Program-made: the position numbers and the translations under genes
DNA from: Pogostemon cablin
Lineage: Eukaryota > Streptophyta > Magnoliopsida > Lamiales > Lamiaceae
Length of the DNA: 64,000 nucleotides
Reading direction: 5' to 3'
Assembly (NCBI GenBank): GCA_023678885.1
Contig: CM043005.1
Span: 6,996,314-7,060,313, forward strand
Notes under the pieces: model-generated
The model's input: the letters and a program-made list of their open reading frames with translations, nothing else
What the model was told of the DNA's origin: nothing
Databases searched by the model: none
In this document: positions 49,171 to 61,007 of the stretch, piece after piece
How the letters are laid out: every line of letters starts with the position of its first letter
Numbering within the stretch: position 1 is the stretch's first letter

Positions 49171-49600
49171 TTCTATCGAAATAAATTTTTATACTTTCAT
49201 ATAGGAACTTGAAGAGAAAGCTCATATTCCTCTTGGAGAAACGAATGTGTATTTAGAATGAATAACCAAAAAGTCTTATTTTTAGGTGGGTGAGAGAGAA
49301 TATTATATGCAATATTCTTTTTTCCTTTATATATATGATTTAATTTGATATTAAATAATTAATTTATTTATTGCGTTAAAAGATATAGTAAATAATTAAT
49401 GATACCCAAATAAATAAATAAAATATTAAAAATTTAATCATTATTGTTAAAAATAAGAAATACATTATTTAAAAATAAATATTAAATAAGGAAGTTAATT
49501 AGAAGCAATAAGGAAAATATTAAAAAAAGTATTAAAAAATCTAAAATATTAAAAAAAATTGCACGATACGTCAGCAAGAAAAGATTCTGCTATAGTATAC

Positions 49601-49604
<4 letters not shown>

Positions 49605-49680
<76 letters not shown>
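49605..49680. repeat. (AT)n array, about 76 bp
   Basis: Uninterrupted AT run next to the proposed 5' end of element D. Confidence 0.9.
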
Positions 49681-49682
<2 letters not shown>

Positions 49683-51075
49683 CTTAAAAATTATTTTTAC
49701 TAATTTTGTCACAGAATCCTTTATTTTACAATGACATTCCACTTCATATTTTATGGAGTAATTTTTTTATTAAAGTACTAAATTCTAATTAATGACTATT
49801 AAACTTATGCGCATAGGGTGGTTAATTATCTAAACACTTATTGTAACATGTGACAAGTATTTAATATATAAGTGGAACATGAGATGAAATAAGAAACTAA
49901 AATAGGTGATTCCATTTGCCTATCTCCAATAACAAAACTCCAATTGTTACCCAAAATTATACAATTAGTCCATTTTAAATTTGACAAAAACTTGTATGAG
50001 ACCGTCTCACGTAAGTTCTTATAATAGACTAATAAAAACTGATAATCTCATTATCACTTTCGCTATAAAATATTATCACTTTTATTTATATATATTATAA
50101 ATTATTTATGAAATGGAATAGTTTATTGCACCATTATCACTTTTCGTTATTACTTTCATTGATAAGTCCATTGAATAATGGAATTGAATTTTTTAACAAC
50201 TAAATATATTAGTTTGATAATGACTCTCTTGGATAATGACAATTTTGAGTGGTCTAAATATGGTTCTTCTAATATTAATAATTTAGTTGGTAGGTCAAGG
50301 TCAACAAACCACTTTGGAGAACATCAACTTTGCTAACGTTAGCATCCAACTCTTGATTATGTTGGCCGGATAGTGATATTTATTTAAAAAACACTTTTAT
50401 TTATATGATTATTAATACTTTTATTAATATTAGCCAAGCCCATTTTTTAATTTTATCTTCACTTTAATTAACTTCAACCCCTATATATTTACATTTTCAC
50501 CATAATTTGGCTTTACCCGTTTGTGATTCTATGTCAAAATTGGCACCAAATTTATGCCATAAATTAATAAAAAGGAAACGTAACTAATAATAAGTTATGT
50601 TACATTAAACAATGGGATATGGGGAAAATATCATATTCCTCGCTTCCATATAACTATTTATATATGAGAAACAATGGTATTCAATCGTTTTATAAGATAG
50701 GATAAAATATACTCCATATTTTCTTTGTTGGGTTTAAATATGTTTGGAATCATGAATTTCAATGGTATTTTATATTTTAATGATTTTAGGTTATTGAAAT
50801 TAAACAAATTTTTTATAGTATTTACACTTTCATAATAAGTTATAATTTTTTATTAAATATATGTTATTAATTTTTATAAAATATTATTACTTTTTAATTT
50901 ATATTATAAATTATTTATAAAATAGTTCAAATATTATTATTATTTTTCATCAATTGAATATTATTTTAATTATAAAGACTATTATTTGTCTAACGAATCA
51001 ATCTCACGAAAGTCATTTCGTGATACATTATCGCACAAAATCGATGCTTAAACACCCTAAACTACCTATCAATAA
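49681..51075. other. AT-rich intergenic DNA
   Basis: No gene seen. A perfect short palindrome GAGACCGTCTC near 50000 is one more trace of the GAGACG family. Confidence 0.4.
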
Positions 51076-51443
51076 TACTACAAAAAAAATTATTTTTAAC
51101 CAATGGAATATTTCGTTGGTAAAAGTCTTAATTTCATTGTTAAATTGATTTACCAATGGATTAGTAACGGAATCCGTTAGTAAATTTCTATTGGTAAAGT
51201 GGTGGTTGGTAAATTTTTGGTAACGAAAAATCAATTTAGTTGGTAAATAATTCCGCTGGTAATCCGTTCCTAAAAATTCCGTTGGTAATTTATATAAAGA
51301 TTCATTTGGTAATTCGTTGGTAATTATCAACAGATTGAATTCCGTTGGCAAATTAGAGAATAAATCTGTTGGTATTTTATTGCTAATATAAAAATAAGGA
51401 TTGAATTTTATTAGTAAATTCCGTTGCTAAAAAATTTATAGTG
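51076..51443. mobile_element. CACTA-type miniature element
   Basis: The right end read inward is CACTATAAATTTTTTAGC and the left end is TACTACAAAAAAAATT (first base changed from C). The 3-bp target duplication TAA lies on both sides (51073-51075, 51444-51446). The interior is packed with GTTGGTAA / TTACCAA-type short repeats in both orientations, as in subterminal regions of CACTA elements. No transposase. Confidence 0.7.
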
Positions 51444-52247
51444 TAATGGGAAGATATTTTTCAGAAAATCAAGGATCTTTATTGTCATTTTATTATGTTA
51501 AAATATTTTCCGAGTTTTTCTTTGTTTCCCCTCTCTTTACTACTTAGAGGACAGAATTTCTGTAATAGAGAAAATTAATTAAAATAATTTTCACTAAAAT
51601 TAAATTTAAAGTGCCCTGAGTCAACTTACATGGAATGTGGGACCATAATTACTATTTCCACTTTCTGAAACAATATTATGAGATATGGTTTGACAATTTT
51701 GAGAATATAATCATTTATAGTATTGATTAATATTAATTAATAGATGAGTTTTCCCCTTTTGCCCTTCTTTTATTGTTTGGTCATTGTTTAAGTGTAGCAT
51801 CTTTTCCCATTTTAAAATCTTTTTAGGAAGGAATAATTTTTATTGCTTTTGTTAATTCCGTTGTCGCCCCTTTGGCGCATGCAACTTTGAATAACAAAGA
51901 TAAAGCCAATGCAATATGACGAAATGAAACTACATTCCCCCTTTATTACATTCAATTCAATACTAACTTTATATACAAATTACTTATAAACCAATCTTAT
52001 AATTGTAACTAACTAGTGATACTCTTCTAGACATTTGTCTGAAAAACCATAGCTACACTTGTTTTGAGTTTTTGAAAATCGTTTACGAAGTGATCTCTTA
52101 TAAACCCATATGCACAATATATTTTAAGGAATAATATTTTGTTAAAAGATTATACAATCTAATTAATAAAAGTATTAGTATTATTTTTCAATAAAAATGT
52201 CGTTGAAGTACTATAAAGAGTATTAAACTTTGACTAATAAAATAATA

Positions 52248-52432
52248 CTCCTTTAGACCGCTGATAAAGTATCCATTTTATCATTTAGATTGTTAATTTT
52301 TATTTTTTAGCAAAAGGGTCTCACACATACCAACCATTCACTACTAATACAACTATTCACCTTATATAAAATAATAATATTCATTAATGCACGTGCAAAA
52401 ACAATGGTTACGTTATCAATGAACGGAGGGAG
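52248..52432. mobile_element. Stowaway-type MITE
   Basis: Left CTCCTTTAGACCGCTGATAA and right inverse TTATCAATGAACGGAGGGAG. TA is clear on the left, altered on the right. Confidence 0.6.
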
Positions 52433-52692
52433 ATATTTTTTTGTTGAAAAATTAAGGTTTATGAGTGCTTATACTGCAGGGTATAACATTCCATACTAAG
52501 GATATAAAATCGGATTTGGGTGCACTAAACTAGCTCCGCTTGAGTGACTTTATTATTGTTTATTTGTTTCAAAATCCACTCCCAAGGTTTCATAATTATC
52601 TTTATATATACCTACGAACCCATGAATCTTAATATATTTATATTTTATACATTATCTCCTCAATTAATACTCTACTCTAGAGTAGACACTTA

Positions 52693-53643
52693 CGGCTAGA
52701 TTGGTATGACTGAATGGAATAATAGAGGGATGGAATGAACTCATGAATAAAATAGTAATGAGAATGAAATGATTAAAATTTATTTTTATTATGATTGGTG
52801 TCGTTCAGGAATAACTCAAGTAATAGAATTTGTATTTCTTAATTAATTTCAATCTCATTAATAGTATTTTTATAATATTACATTTAAAATTTTAGTGAAT
52901 TTTTTTATATATTTTACTAATTATAGAAAAATATTAAATTAAAAATAAAATATTAATATTTTTAAAATATAAATAAAATTTAAAATACAAATAAAAAATT
53001 ATATATATTAAAAAATATTAGACTATGTATACAAAATTATATTATATTTATATTACATGTATATATTCAATATAATTAATAACATTAAATTTTTATATAT
53101 AATTTACTAATTTTTATTTTGAATAAATATTAAAATAATTATATACATTTATATTTAAAATTTTTAAGAATTAAATTAAATTTTATATTTTTTACTGAGT
53201 TGAGTATATAAAAATATTTAATTTTATTATTTAGATTTTAAATGATTTAATATTTTATTTTTTATTAAATAATTTAATACAAATATTTTTAATAAATATT
53301 AAGTAGAAAAATAATAACATATTTATAATTTTTATAATTATATAAATAGATGTTGCATAAATTTAAAAAAATATTATTTATAATTATATATACATATATA
53401 TATAATTATAAATATATATAATTATAAATAATATTTAATTATATATGTGTGTGTGGGGGGGAATAGGGAATTTAATGGGTAATACCATGGGGTGGGAGGA
53501 ATGCTCATTCCCACAAATAAGAAAATACACATTATTTTGGAATCGGTATTCTTACTCATAAAATTATATCAATCGCAGGAATGAGAATGGAATTAGGAAT
53601 GACAATTCCATTCCCATCCCATTTCATCTTACCAATCATGCCC
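52693..53643. mobile_element. PIF/Harbinger-type element, non-coding
   Basis: Left CGGCTAGATTGGTATGACTG and right inverse GGGCATGATTGGTAAGATG, TTA target duplication on both sides (52690-52692, 53644-53646). The 950-base interior is extremely AT-rich with no transposase. A GT/poly-G tract sits near 53445-53461. Confidence 0.65.
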
Positions 53644-53700
53644 TTAAGGTAATAATATACCATTTCATCTTACCAATCATGCCCTTAAGGTAATAATATC
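53619..53700. repeat. 41-bp tandem duplication of the Harbinger right end
   Basis: 'atttcatcttaccaatcatg' plus 'cccttaaggtaataatat' occurs twice in direct succession, so the right terminus and TTA are duplicated. Confidence 0.85.
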
Positions 53701-55200
53701 CTTTAAATAGAACTCAGATTCAACTATGTTTTTATTCAAGTTTGGGGATGTAATGTTCTTCTCTTGTTCAATTAATATTTTTTAAACATATATAATCACA
53801 TTTGATCTTTCATATTAATTTGATATAAAATTAAAATATACATAAAAATTAAATGATATAATATTTTAATGTGCAGTGTATACATTTTAATTATACTTTC
53901 GTCTTTTTATTCTTAACTTGAATTTAAATTGATGATGAATTAAAGCACAAGGTTATCAGCTTTTAGTGTGGTGGGGACATCCATTTACGAAAAGCTACCA
54001 TCTTAACTTTTTTATACTGAACGATAGGTATTTAATTTCAATTTCAAGTTAGCCACCTGGGTTGTACAAGTTTAATGATAATGGTATCGGCTATTTTATA
54101 ATGGTTTTTCATCTTCTATTCCATAAATAACTAAATGTCTGTCACTTATAATAATCAATACCCAAAATTTAACACATGCTCCAATAGTTTAATAATATTT
54201 GTAGGGTATAATTTTTTATATTGTATATCAATGAAACACCAAATGTGAAACAGGAAAATCAACTTGAGCTTAATGGGCATATAGAGTGCCCAAAAGACCA
54301 AAACTCCGTACAAGGAGACTAGACACTCAAAGTATGGAGAATAACACTCAATTTAGAGACAAGCAACTCCATTTGGAGACAAAAGGAACAGCCATACTAT
54401 ATAAATAACAGTGTTATCATAAAGCCTAATGAGCCAATATGTTGCAACGCAATCGAGTTAAAAGCACTTTCGATTATATAACTTTTGCCTTTGATTTCCG
54501 TCCCAAATTACTTAAAATTTTTGGTTTAGTGGCTTTAGTTCTATAGTTATTTCAAAATTTTAGATTTTATCTCAAAATTAATTTTTCGTCGCAAATCGTT
54601 CCATTACTTTTGAAAATTTTTCAAAATCGTCCCAAATTTTTGGAAGTTTCCAAATTTTTATGGGACCTTTTCTGATTGAAATCATTTCATAACTCCTGAA
54701 ATTTTTTAAATCGTGCCAAAAAGGATCATTTCTGATTGAATCCAATAGTTATGAGACCTTTTCAAAAGTTTTAACTATTTTAAGATGAAAATCGAAAATT
54801 TCAACAGTTATGGGACGTTTAATGAATTTAACTCCAACTCTATGCAAATTAGATCCAAACATGATAAAACACGCAACAAATTAAAAATAAGAAATAAAAG
54901 AAATTTATAAGCTAGATAACATCATGTAAATGTAGCCTCCTACACCTCCTCTCTACCCCAATCACCACTCCATGTTCGCACCAATCACGTCCCTTCTTGT
55001 TTGGCCTTGGGGGTTTAGTCATTCATAAACGTTTGTATAAATCAGATTCACGGTGTAAACTCTATGGTCCCCCTTCCAATTCTATATACATTATGTATCG
55101 CTACGGTATTTAAATTAAAAGGAATTACATGGTTTACAAGGGGTTTATAATATAAACCTGATATACAAGAGATTAGCTCATAGTCATTAACCCTCGAACG
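53701..55200. other. Intergenic DNA, no gene seen
   Basis: 54480-54840 contains several diverged copies of a 'tcccaaattttt..ttatgggac' type phrase in both orientations, an unclassified repeat. Nothing else was recognised. Confidence 0.35.
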
Positions 55201-55695
55201 AGGGTCGAGCCCTATTATTTTTTGCTTTAGACACCCAAAATACTATACAAATTCATTGAAACTAAGACGTAAAAATTTTACACTAAGACATCTCAATCCT
55301 TTACCACTAGGCCAACCTTGGGGTACTTTCCTTTTAATTCTTTATTATTATAATTTTTCACTCTTCATTGCAATGGGTTGTACGTACAATTTTGTATTTC
55401 ATGACTTATTTTAAAAGTATAAGTATAATTTCACCTCATGATTCACGTATCGTTATACATTTGTAGATCGCGGGTTTCGAAATTAAGACATAAGAATTTT
55501 ACACTAAGACATCTCAACCCTTTGTTGCTAGGCCAACCTTGGGGTACTTTCTTTTTAATTATTTATTTATTCTTAATTTTCACTCTTCACTACAACGGTT
55601 GCACGTACAATTTTGTATTTCATGACTTATTTTAAAAGTAAAAGTATAATTAAACCTCATGGTTAACGTATTGTTATACATTTGTAGTTCATAGT
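55200..55695 (-). repeat. Tandem pair (~220 bp) of a tRNA-like, SINE-related unit
   Basis: Two copies start at about 55258 and 55478. On the minus strand each has TTGGCCTAG followed by GGTAAAGG or GCAACAAAGG (box A-like) and TTGAGATGTCTTAGTGTAAAA. The second copy then has a box B-like ATTTCGAAACCCGCG. Copies differ at about one base in ten. The SINE assignment is moderate. Confidence 0.5.
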
Positions 55696-56440
55696 CTATT
55701 TTATTTCGAGTATAATATTAATGTGTAAGATATAATTATTTTTTAACCTATAATTAAAAATCTTGTAGGTAGGCTTCCAAAAGCCACATGTAAAAGCGAA
55801 GATTAGCATTGGCAAATAGTTGGATTGGCAATGATTTTGGTGGAACTCGTGAAGTTCCTATTGGTTGAGTTGATCCAGACAATGATTAAAACAAAACATG
55901 ATAAAATAAATTCATAGAATTGGAAGGTAGTGCGAGAAACAAACGACCGCGTTTTATTGAGCTTTTGTGGTTTGAATGAAAGCAAGCATGGACCAATACA
56001 GATAGGCAATCCGAATATTCGAACAAATTAATTATCCTAACAAGAAACAATTATATATATATAATGTAAATATAAAAATAATTTATTTTTAATAAAAGAT
56101 ATTAATATCTTTAGTAAAACTGTTTTAAAAAAAACATAAAAGTAATCGTACACTAAGTGTTGGTGTAAACAAAAATGAAAAATGTGGCACTAGTTATCAT
56201 CTTATATGATATACTATTAAATTATTATTCTTCTCCAAAATCTAAATACAGTAAGCTTGACCATTTCTGATTAATAATTGAATTTTTTTACATTTAACTT
56301 GTTTATTTATTAAAATTATACAATCAAATATTTTATAATAAAGCAATTTATTGGAGTAATTCAATCAACTAATTTGTAATTAATTTTCTATTAATAATAA
56401 CATAAACATTTTGCAGCTTAAGTAGAGACGAGATTTTTCT
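55696..56440. other. AT-rich intergenic DNA
   Basis: No gene or clear repeat seen. Confidence 0.35.
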
Positions 56441-56447
56441 TAGTATT

Positions 56448-56640
56448 ATAAATATTGATGCTCATTCACTCATTACGATCAACATTTTTAGATGCATATT
56501 TCTTCATTTTGATGCTCATTCACTCATTACATACCAATATTTCATTCATTTCGATGCATATTCCTTCAATTTGATGCTTATTCACTCATTACGATCAACA
56601 TTTCCCTTTTTTTTATTCATATTCCTTTATTTTGATGCTT
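56448..56640. repeat. ~60-66-bp tandem repeat, three units
   Basis: 'ttgatgctcattcactcatt' followed by 'acgatcaacattt' and 'gatgcatatt.cttca' recurs three times with small changes. Confidence 0.8.
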
Positions 56641-56872
56641 TCAACAACAAAACATAACTTAGGGCTACTTGCAAAATTTTGAATTATGTCGGTAATGAGA
56701 ATAACGAGAATTAAGTTGATTGAACGGGGTGATATTTTAATTATTAGATTAGTGAAAATTTTTAAAACAAATTCTATTCCCATTATTTCATATGAAAGAT
56801 AATAATCCGTTGCCTCAGAACCTACCCCAACCTCCCAATCACAATAAAAGGTTTCTCTCTACCTCTCCATTT

Positions 56873-57180
56873 AACCAATTCATGATTTGCATTTCGAACA
56901 GATAAAGGAATGAAGTCTGCCCAGTGGCGGATGTATGTGGGGCAGCCCCGGGCTCAAGCCCAGGGTTGTCCCCCAAAAGCCCATTATATTATATGTAAAT
57001 AATTTATAAATAATTTGTATTTTTAAGTTTAGCCCACCCCAAAAATATTTTCAGTCCACCCAAATAAAGCTAAAAAATAAATATATCTTCTTTCTTCTTT
57101 GTATTTTTAAGTTTAACCCAACCAAAAAATATTTTAAGCCCACCGAAATGAAGTTAAAAAATAAATATATCTTCTTAAAT

Positions 57181-57253
<73 letters not shown>

Positions 57254-57455
57254 TTTTTAATTATTATTATTTTTTATTTTCTTTAATAAACTTAGCCCAC
57301 CCCACCGCGGTTTTCTGGATCCGCCACTGAGTCTGCCTGCACTGTCGAGAGTGATTCCGATCAATCTGAATTCGATCCCCTGGATATGCATGATTTTAAC
57401 CAATTCATGATTTGCATTTCGAACACATAAAGGAATGAAGTCTGCCTGCACTGTG
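56873..57455. repeat. Direct duplication split by a hAT-type insertion
   Basis: 'ccaattcatgatttgcattt' followed by 'cgaaca.ataaaggaatgaa' and 'gtctgcctgcactgt' occurs at 56876 and 57399. The first copy is interrupted by 56922-57329, so the duplication came before, or copied around, the insertion site. Confidence 0.75.
56922..57329. mobile_element. hAT-type MITE with intact 8-bp target duplication
   Basis: Ends CAGTGGCGGATGTA and GGATCCGCCACTG, and AGTCTGCC on both sides (56914-56921, 57330-57337). The internal (AT)n runs at about 57186-57249. Text such as GCCCATTATATTATATGTAA is shared inversely with 7006-7310. Confidence 0.85.
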
Positions 57456-57459
57456 CCTT

Positions 57460-58316
57460 GCCACTCAACATCAATGCCTTGCCAAATATCTTCTTACTCT
57501 CTTTTTTTCTCTATTTATGGGATAAAGATTGCTTTCCCTTTTTAATGGGAAATTAAAGATTGCTGAATTTGAGTTAGTGGCATTAAAAAAAAATCAATCA
57601 ATTTGGATTGTTTAAAGATATTGTTATTAAACAACTTCACTTTCTATAATTTCTACCAAAATGTTTGTGTAAATCAATTTTATGATGTAAAATATGTTGT
57701 TTCCTCTTTTAATTTTGTCATATCAAACGTATTGTTTAGATTTAAATTAAAGGGGAATAAAAAAGTTTACACAGTAAATCCGATTTACTGGATACTAACT
57801 CAAATAATTATTTTTGGATAAAAATGCCCTTACATTCTTTTTAATAATTTATTCAGTATCGGAGTTACGATAATATTGACATATATCCAACACCATTATC
57901 ATTATAGCATTGGATATGATTCAAGTTTTGACCGCCGAATTTAACATTCGATACTATAATGATGATATTGAACATGATGTTAACCAGGATGTTGAACATG
58001 ATGTTTAAGAGATGTGAGGTATTTTAGGGAAAAAATAGAAGGTAACTTTGGTAAAAATGATTGAAAATTATGTTGTTTGCTAAAAAAAATTGATTTCAAA
58101 CTTTACATTTTTGTCTATTTTCAACATTCTTTGAATGGTTAATGAAATAATAATAATTTGTCTTACCACTTTTCATAGATCATATCGCTATTTTTTTTCA
58201 AAAATATAATCAATATTTATCCGTTTCACATAAATTATAATCTCCTACAAAATTTTGCTTTTTATAATATTTTAGAATTAATATTTACTATAGTGCAGTA
58301 TGTGCATGCAGCAATG
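57460..58316. other. Intergenic DNA, no gene seen
   Basis: AT-rich. Short direct repeats of 'gatgttgaacatgatgtt' occur around 57960-58010. No ORF of interest. Confidence 0.35.
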
Positions 58317-58317
58317 T

Positions 58318-58560
58318 TTGGTAGGCATAGCTCAAGTGGTAGAGGGGAGGGTGGAAAGGCCTTCCAGCTGAGCTTGGTTGCTGCAGTGTGGGGGTTCGAA
58401 TCATGCATTTGGCATGGATTTGGCCCCTTGCAAGCACAAGTTTAACAGTGAGCCCTCCCTATAAGCCACTTGAGGCACATCCTGCGATTTACCTCCTCCA
58501 CCAATCCCCAGGACAGGGGCAGTGGGAGTCCCTAATGGTGGGGTACACCATTTTTTTTTA
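58318..58560 (+). mobile_element. tRNA-derived SINE
   Basis: An internal Pol III promoter is visible: box A CATAGCTCAAGTGGTAGAGG at about 58327 and box B GGGGGTTCGAATC at about 58390. A non-tRNA body (GCCCTCCCTATAAGCC, then ACCTCCTCCACC) follows, with a T-rich 3' end near 58550. The tRNA part resembles plant SINE heads. Target duplications are not obvious. Confidence 0.75.
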
Positions 58561-59397
58561 GAAATTAAAATTGGACGGTGAGGGAAAAAAATAAAGTGCA
58601 ATAAATGTGAGGGCATTGCATTAAAGAGAGGACCGGAAGATGTGATGATGATATTGGAGTGTTGACGTTTCCTACGTATTCAATCTTGTCAAATTTTATG
58701 AAATGCAAGCCTCTAAATTTATTATTTTATTAATATCCTTAATAATTTATATATCACTTAAAAATAAAAAAAAAACTGTTAAAATTTAAATTTCATTCCT
58801 GTATTAATTTAGTAAAAACAAAAATTTTTGTGAGTAAAGTAATGGTTGGTACTCCCTCCCTCATTAAAGATCGTTCACCCAAATCTCATTAATTTATTTA
58901 GAACCTAAAAAGGAAATATCATTTTAATTTATTGCCTCAAATTACACAATAACTTAAAATAAATGCCATTAACATTAATTCTTTCCACATATATAACATA
59001 ATTTATGCTTTATTTATTATCTAAAAATATAATATTACCTTTAAAAATCAATAAAATTAATAAAAAATAACTTTTTCTTAATATCCGTGATAAATTAAAA
59101 ATTAACGATTCTAAGGAACTGTGATAATATATGTTGTTTGTTTTGAGTTTTTAAATATAATAAGTTTTAACTTAAATTTTATGTCAAATTAATGTATAAA
59201 AAATATGTGGTGTAGTGAATAGTGTGTAAGAAATTATTAAAATTAATAATTATTATACATATATAGAAATAGATATATAGATATTTGTGATTTATTTTTC
59301 TTACAATTTTATGGAAAAGAAATGTGGGTTATGGGAGTAAGGAGAGAGAAATCATGTCTAATCTTTGCGTGAAAGACTTTTGAATTTTGTATTTGTA
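58561..59397. other. AT-rich intergenic DNA with a lone Stowaway-like end
   Basis: 'tactccctccctcattaaag' at about 58852 is a Stowaway-type left end. A weak partner may lie near 59100. No gene. Confidence 0.35.
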
Positions 59398-59722
59398 CAA
59401 ATTCTCTTGTGAGACGTTACATGTGTGAGACGATTTATGAGACATTACATATGTGAGACATTACATATGTGAGACGATTTATGAGACATGTTAAAATATG
59501 TCTATTGTTTAGATAAAATATATTTAAGGGTTGTTATAATAAGTTTTCTAAAGTATGTTGGATTGTGCATTAAAGTATGATTTTAACGTGTTATAATATG
59601 ATTTATTATTGACATACTTTAACTACAAATAAACATATTTTATCTATACAATAATCATACTTTAGTGATGGGTCAACCCATCTCACATCCGTCTCACAAA
59701 TAACCCGTCTCACAAGAGAGTT
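59398..59722. mobile_element. MITE of the GAGACG family with duplicated left end
   Basis: Left AAATTCTCTTGTGAGACG and right CCGTCTCACAAGAGAG are inverse. The left arm repeats 'gagac.atttatgagacatt' and 'acatatgtgagac' several times. Confidence 0.6.
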
Positions 59723-60655
59723 TCTCTTGTGTTTGATGATAGATTTTTCTAAAAATTAATATATGCTCAAACAAAAAAAAAACTTGGATAGCTACTAAAA
59801 GAGTTGAAGATAATCATTCATTTTGTAATTATCATTACATTTTACTAATTATAGTGTCCTACCATTATTGATAGAATTTTTTAGTAGATAAGGTCCTACA
59901 AAATAATTAATAAATTTTCATGATACCAACACGCAACACTAATACAATTATTCATTATTTTGTTTGAATTTTCTTCTGAATACTTTTTTATTCATAGTGT
60001 TGGGTACTCGAAAACCTCAATGAATTTATCATCTTGTTTCAGAATGAGAAAATGGAGTTAGACAACGCATTAAAAAATTTAAAAACTCAGTGTTTGGAAT
60101 TGGATTCAGTTAAAGAATTAGTCTATTGATTAATATAATTTTGAAAACTGGGAGCTCAATCCACTAATACTTTAACAATTCTCCATTGTTAAATATTTGA
60201 AGTTCTTGATAAGTGTATTGATGTTATATCTATTGTAATTCTTTTGAGTATTCTTTATACCATATTATAAGATTTTAATAATTTTTTTTTGTTGTTAAAA
60301 AAAAAACATATACAGTAATAAGACAATAGGAAAACACAAGCTTTATGATATGTTCATCTAGTGTTATGAGAATAATGATTTTGGAAAACTAAATTTCCAA
60401 ACCTCCCATCACCACCCACCCACCCATCCTATGAGAACTATAGTATAGAGGCCAAGGAAGGAATGAGAATTGGCCCAATTCCTTCATAAAAAGACAGTGG
60501 CAAAAGCGTCATTTCCCAAGTTCACCTTTTCCGCATGAGAAAATTTCTCATATTTCTAAGTGGTCAAACCAGAATCCACATCGCTCCACCGAAAAGGTGA
60601 ACAAATCAGGCATTTCCATCCTTCTCCAGGGTCAATTCCGTCATTTAATGTCCCC
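59723..60655. other. Distal upstream region of the hexokinase gene
   Basis: No gene. Composition becomes less AT-rich from about 60400 onward as the promoter is approached. Confidence 0.4.
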
Positions 60656-61007
60656 ATTATAAGTACCTAACAGTTCGCTTTCCAACACACTCCCACCACT
60701 GCTCCCCTCCCTCTCTCTAGAACTTTTCCTCGCTAAGTCTTCTGCGTTTCTCCACACTCGCAAAAAGCGAGAATTTTATAAATATCCTCGGGACGACGTC
60801 GTTCCACCGTCGTTGCCCGCCGCGCCTCCTCATCTACCTTCTCCGGCGAGAATCATCAATTGAATCCGATTTCTGGAACGCTGCTTTCTTTTGATCACTT
60901 CCTTTTGGTTTCTGGAAAGATGGTCGATTGATTGCGATTTCCTCTTATTGAAAAGAGACCAGGCCACAATCATAGCGCAAGGGTTTGAGAAGTGACGGTC
61001 GCTATAT
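60656..61007 (+). promoter_or_regulatory. Core promoter and 5' leader of the hexokinase gene, with a minimal uORF
   Basis: A TATA-like TTATAAGTACC lies at about 60657, which would place the start of transcription near 60690. The leader contains an ACGT core in GGGACGACGTCG near 60790, and a four-codon upstream ORF, ATG GTC GAT TGA, at 60920-60931. The uORF could lower translation of the main frame. All of this is read by eye. Confidence 0.45.

Noticed and set aside
57148..57330. Plus-strand frame with an Ile-Tyr run
   Set aside because: Translation of (AT)n inside the hAT-type MITE.
58318..58560. A functional tRNA gene
   Set aside because: Boxes A and B are present but no full cloverleaf with acceptor pairing was found; the body and T-rich tail fit a SINE.
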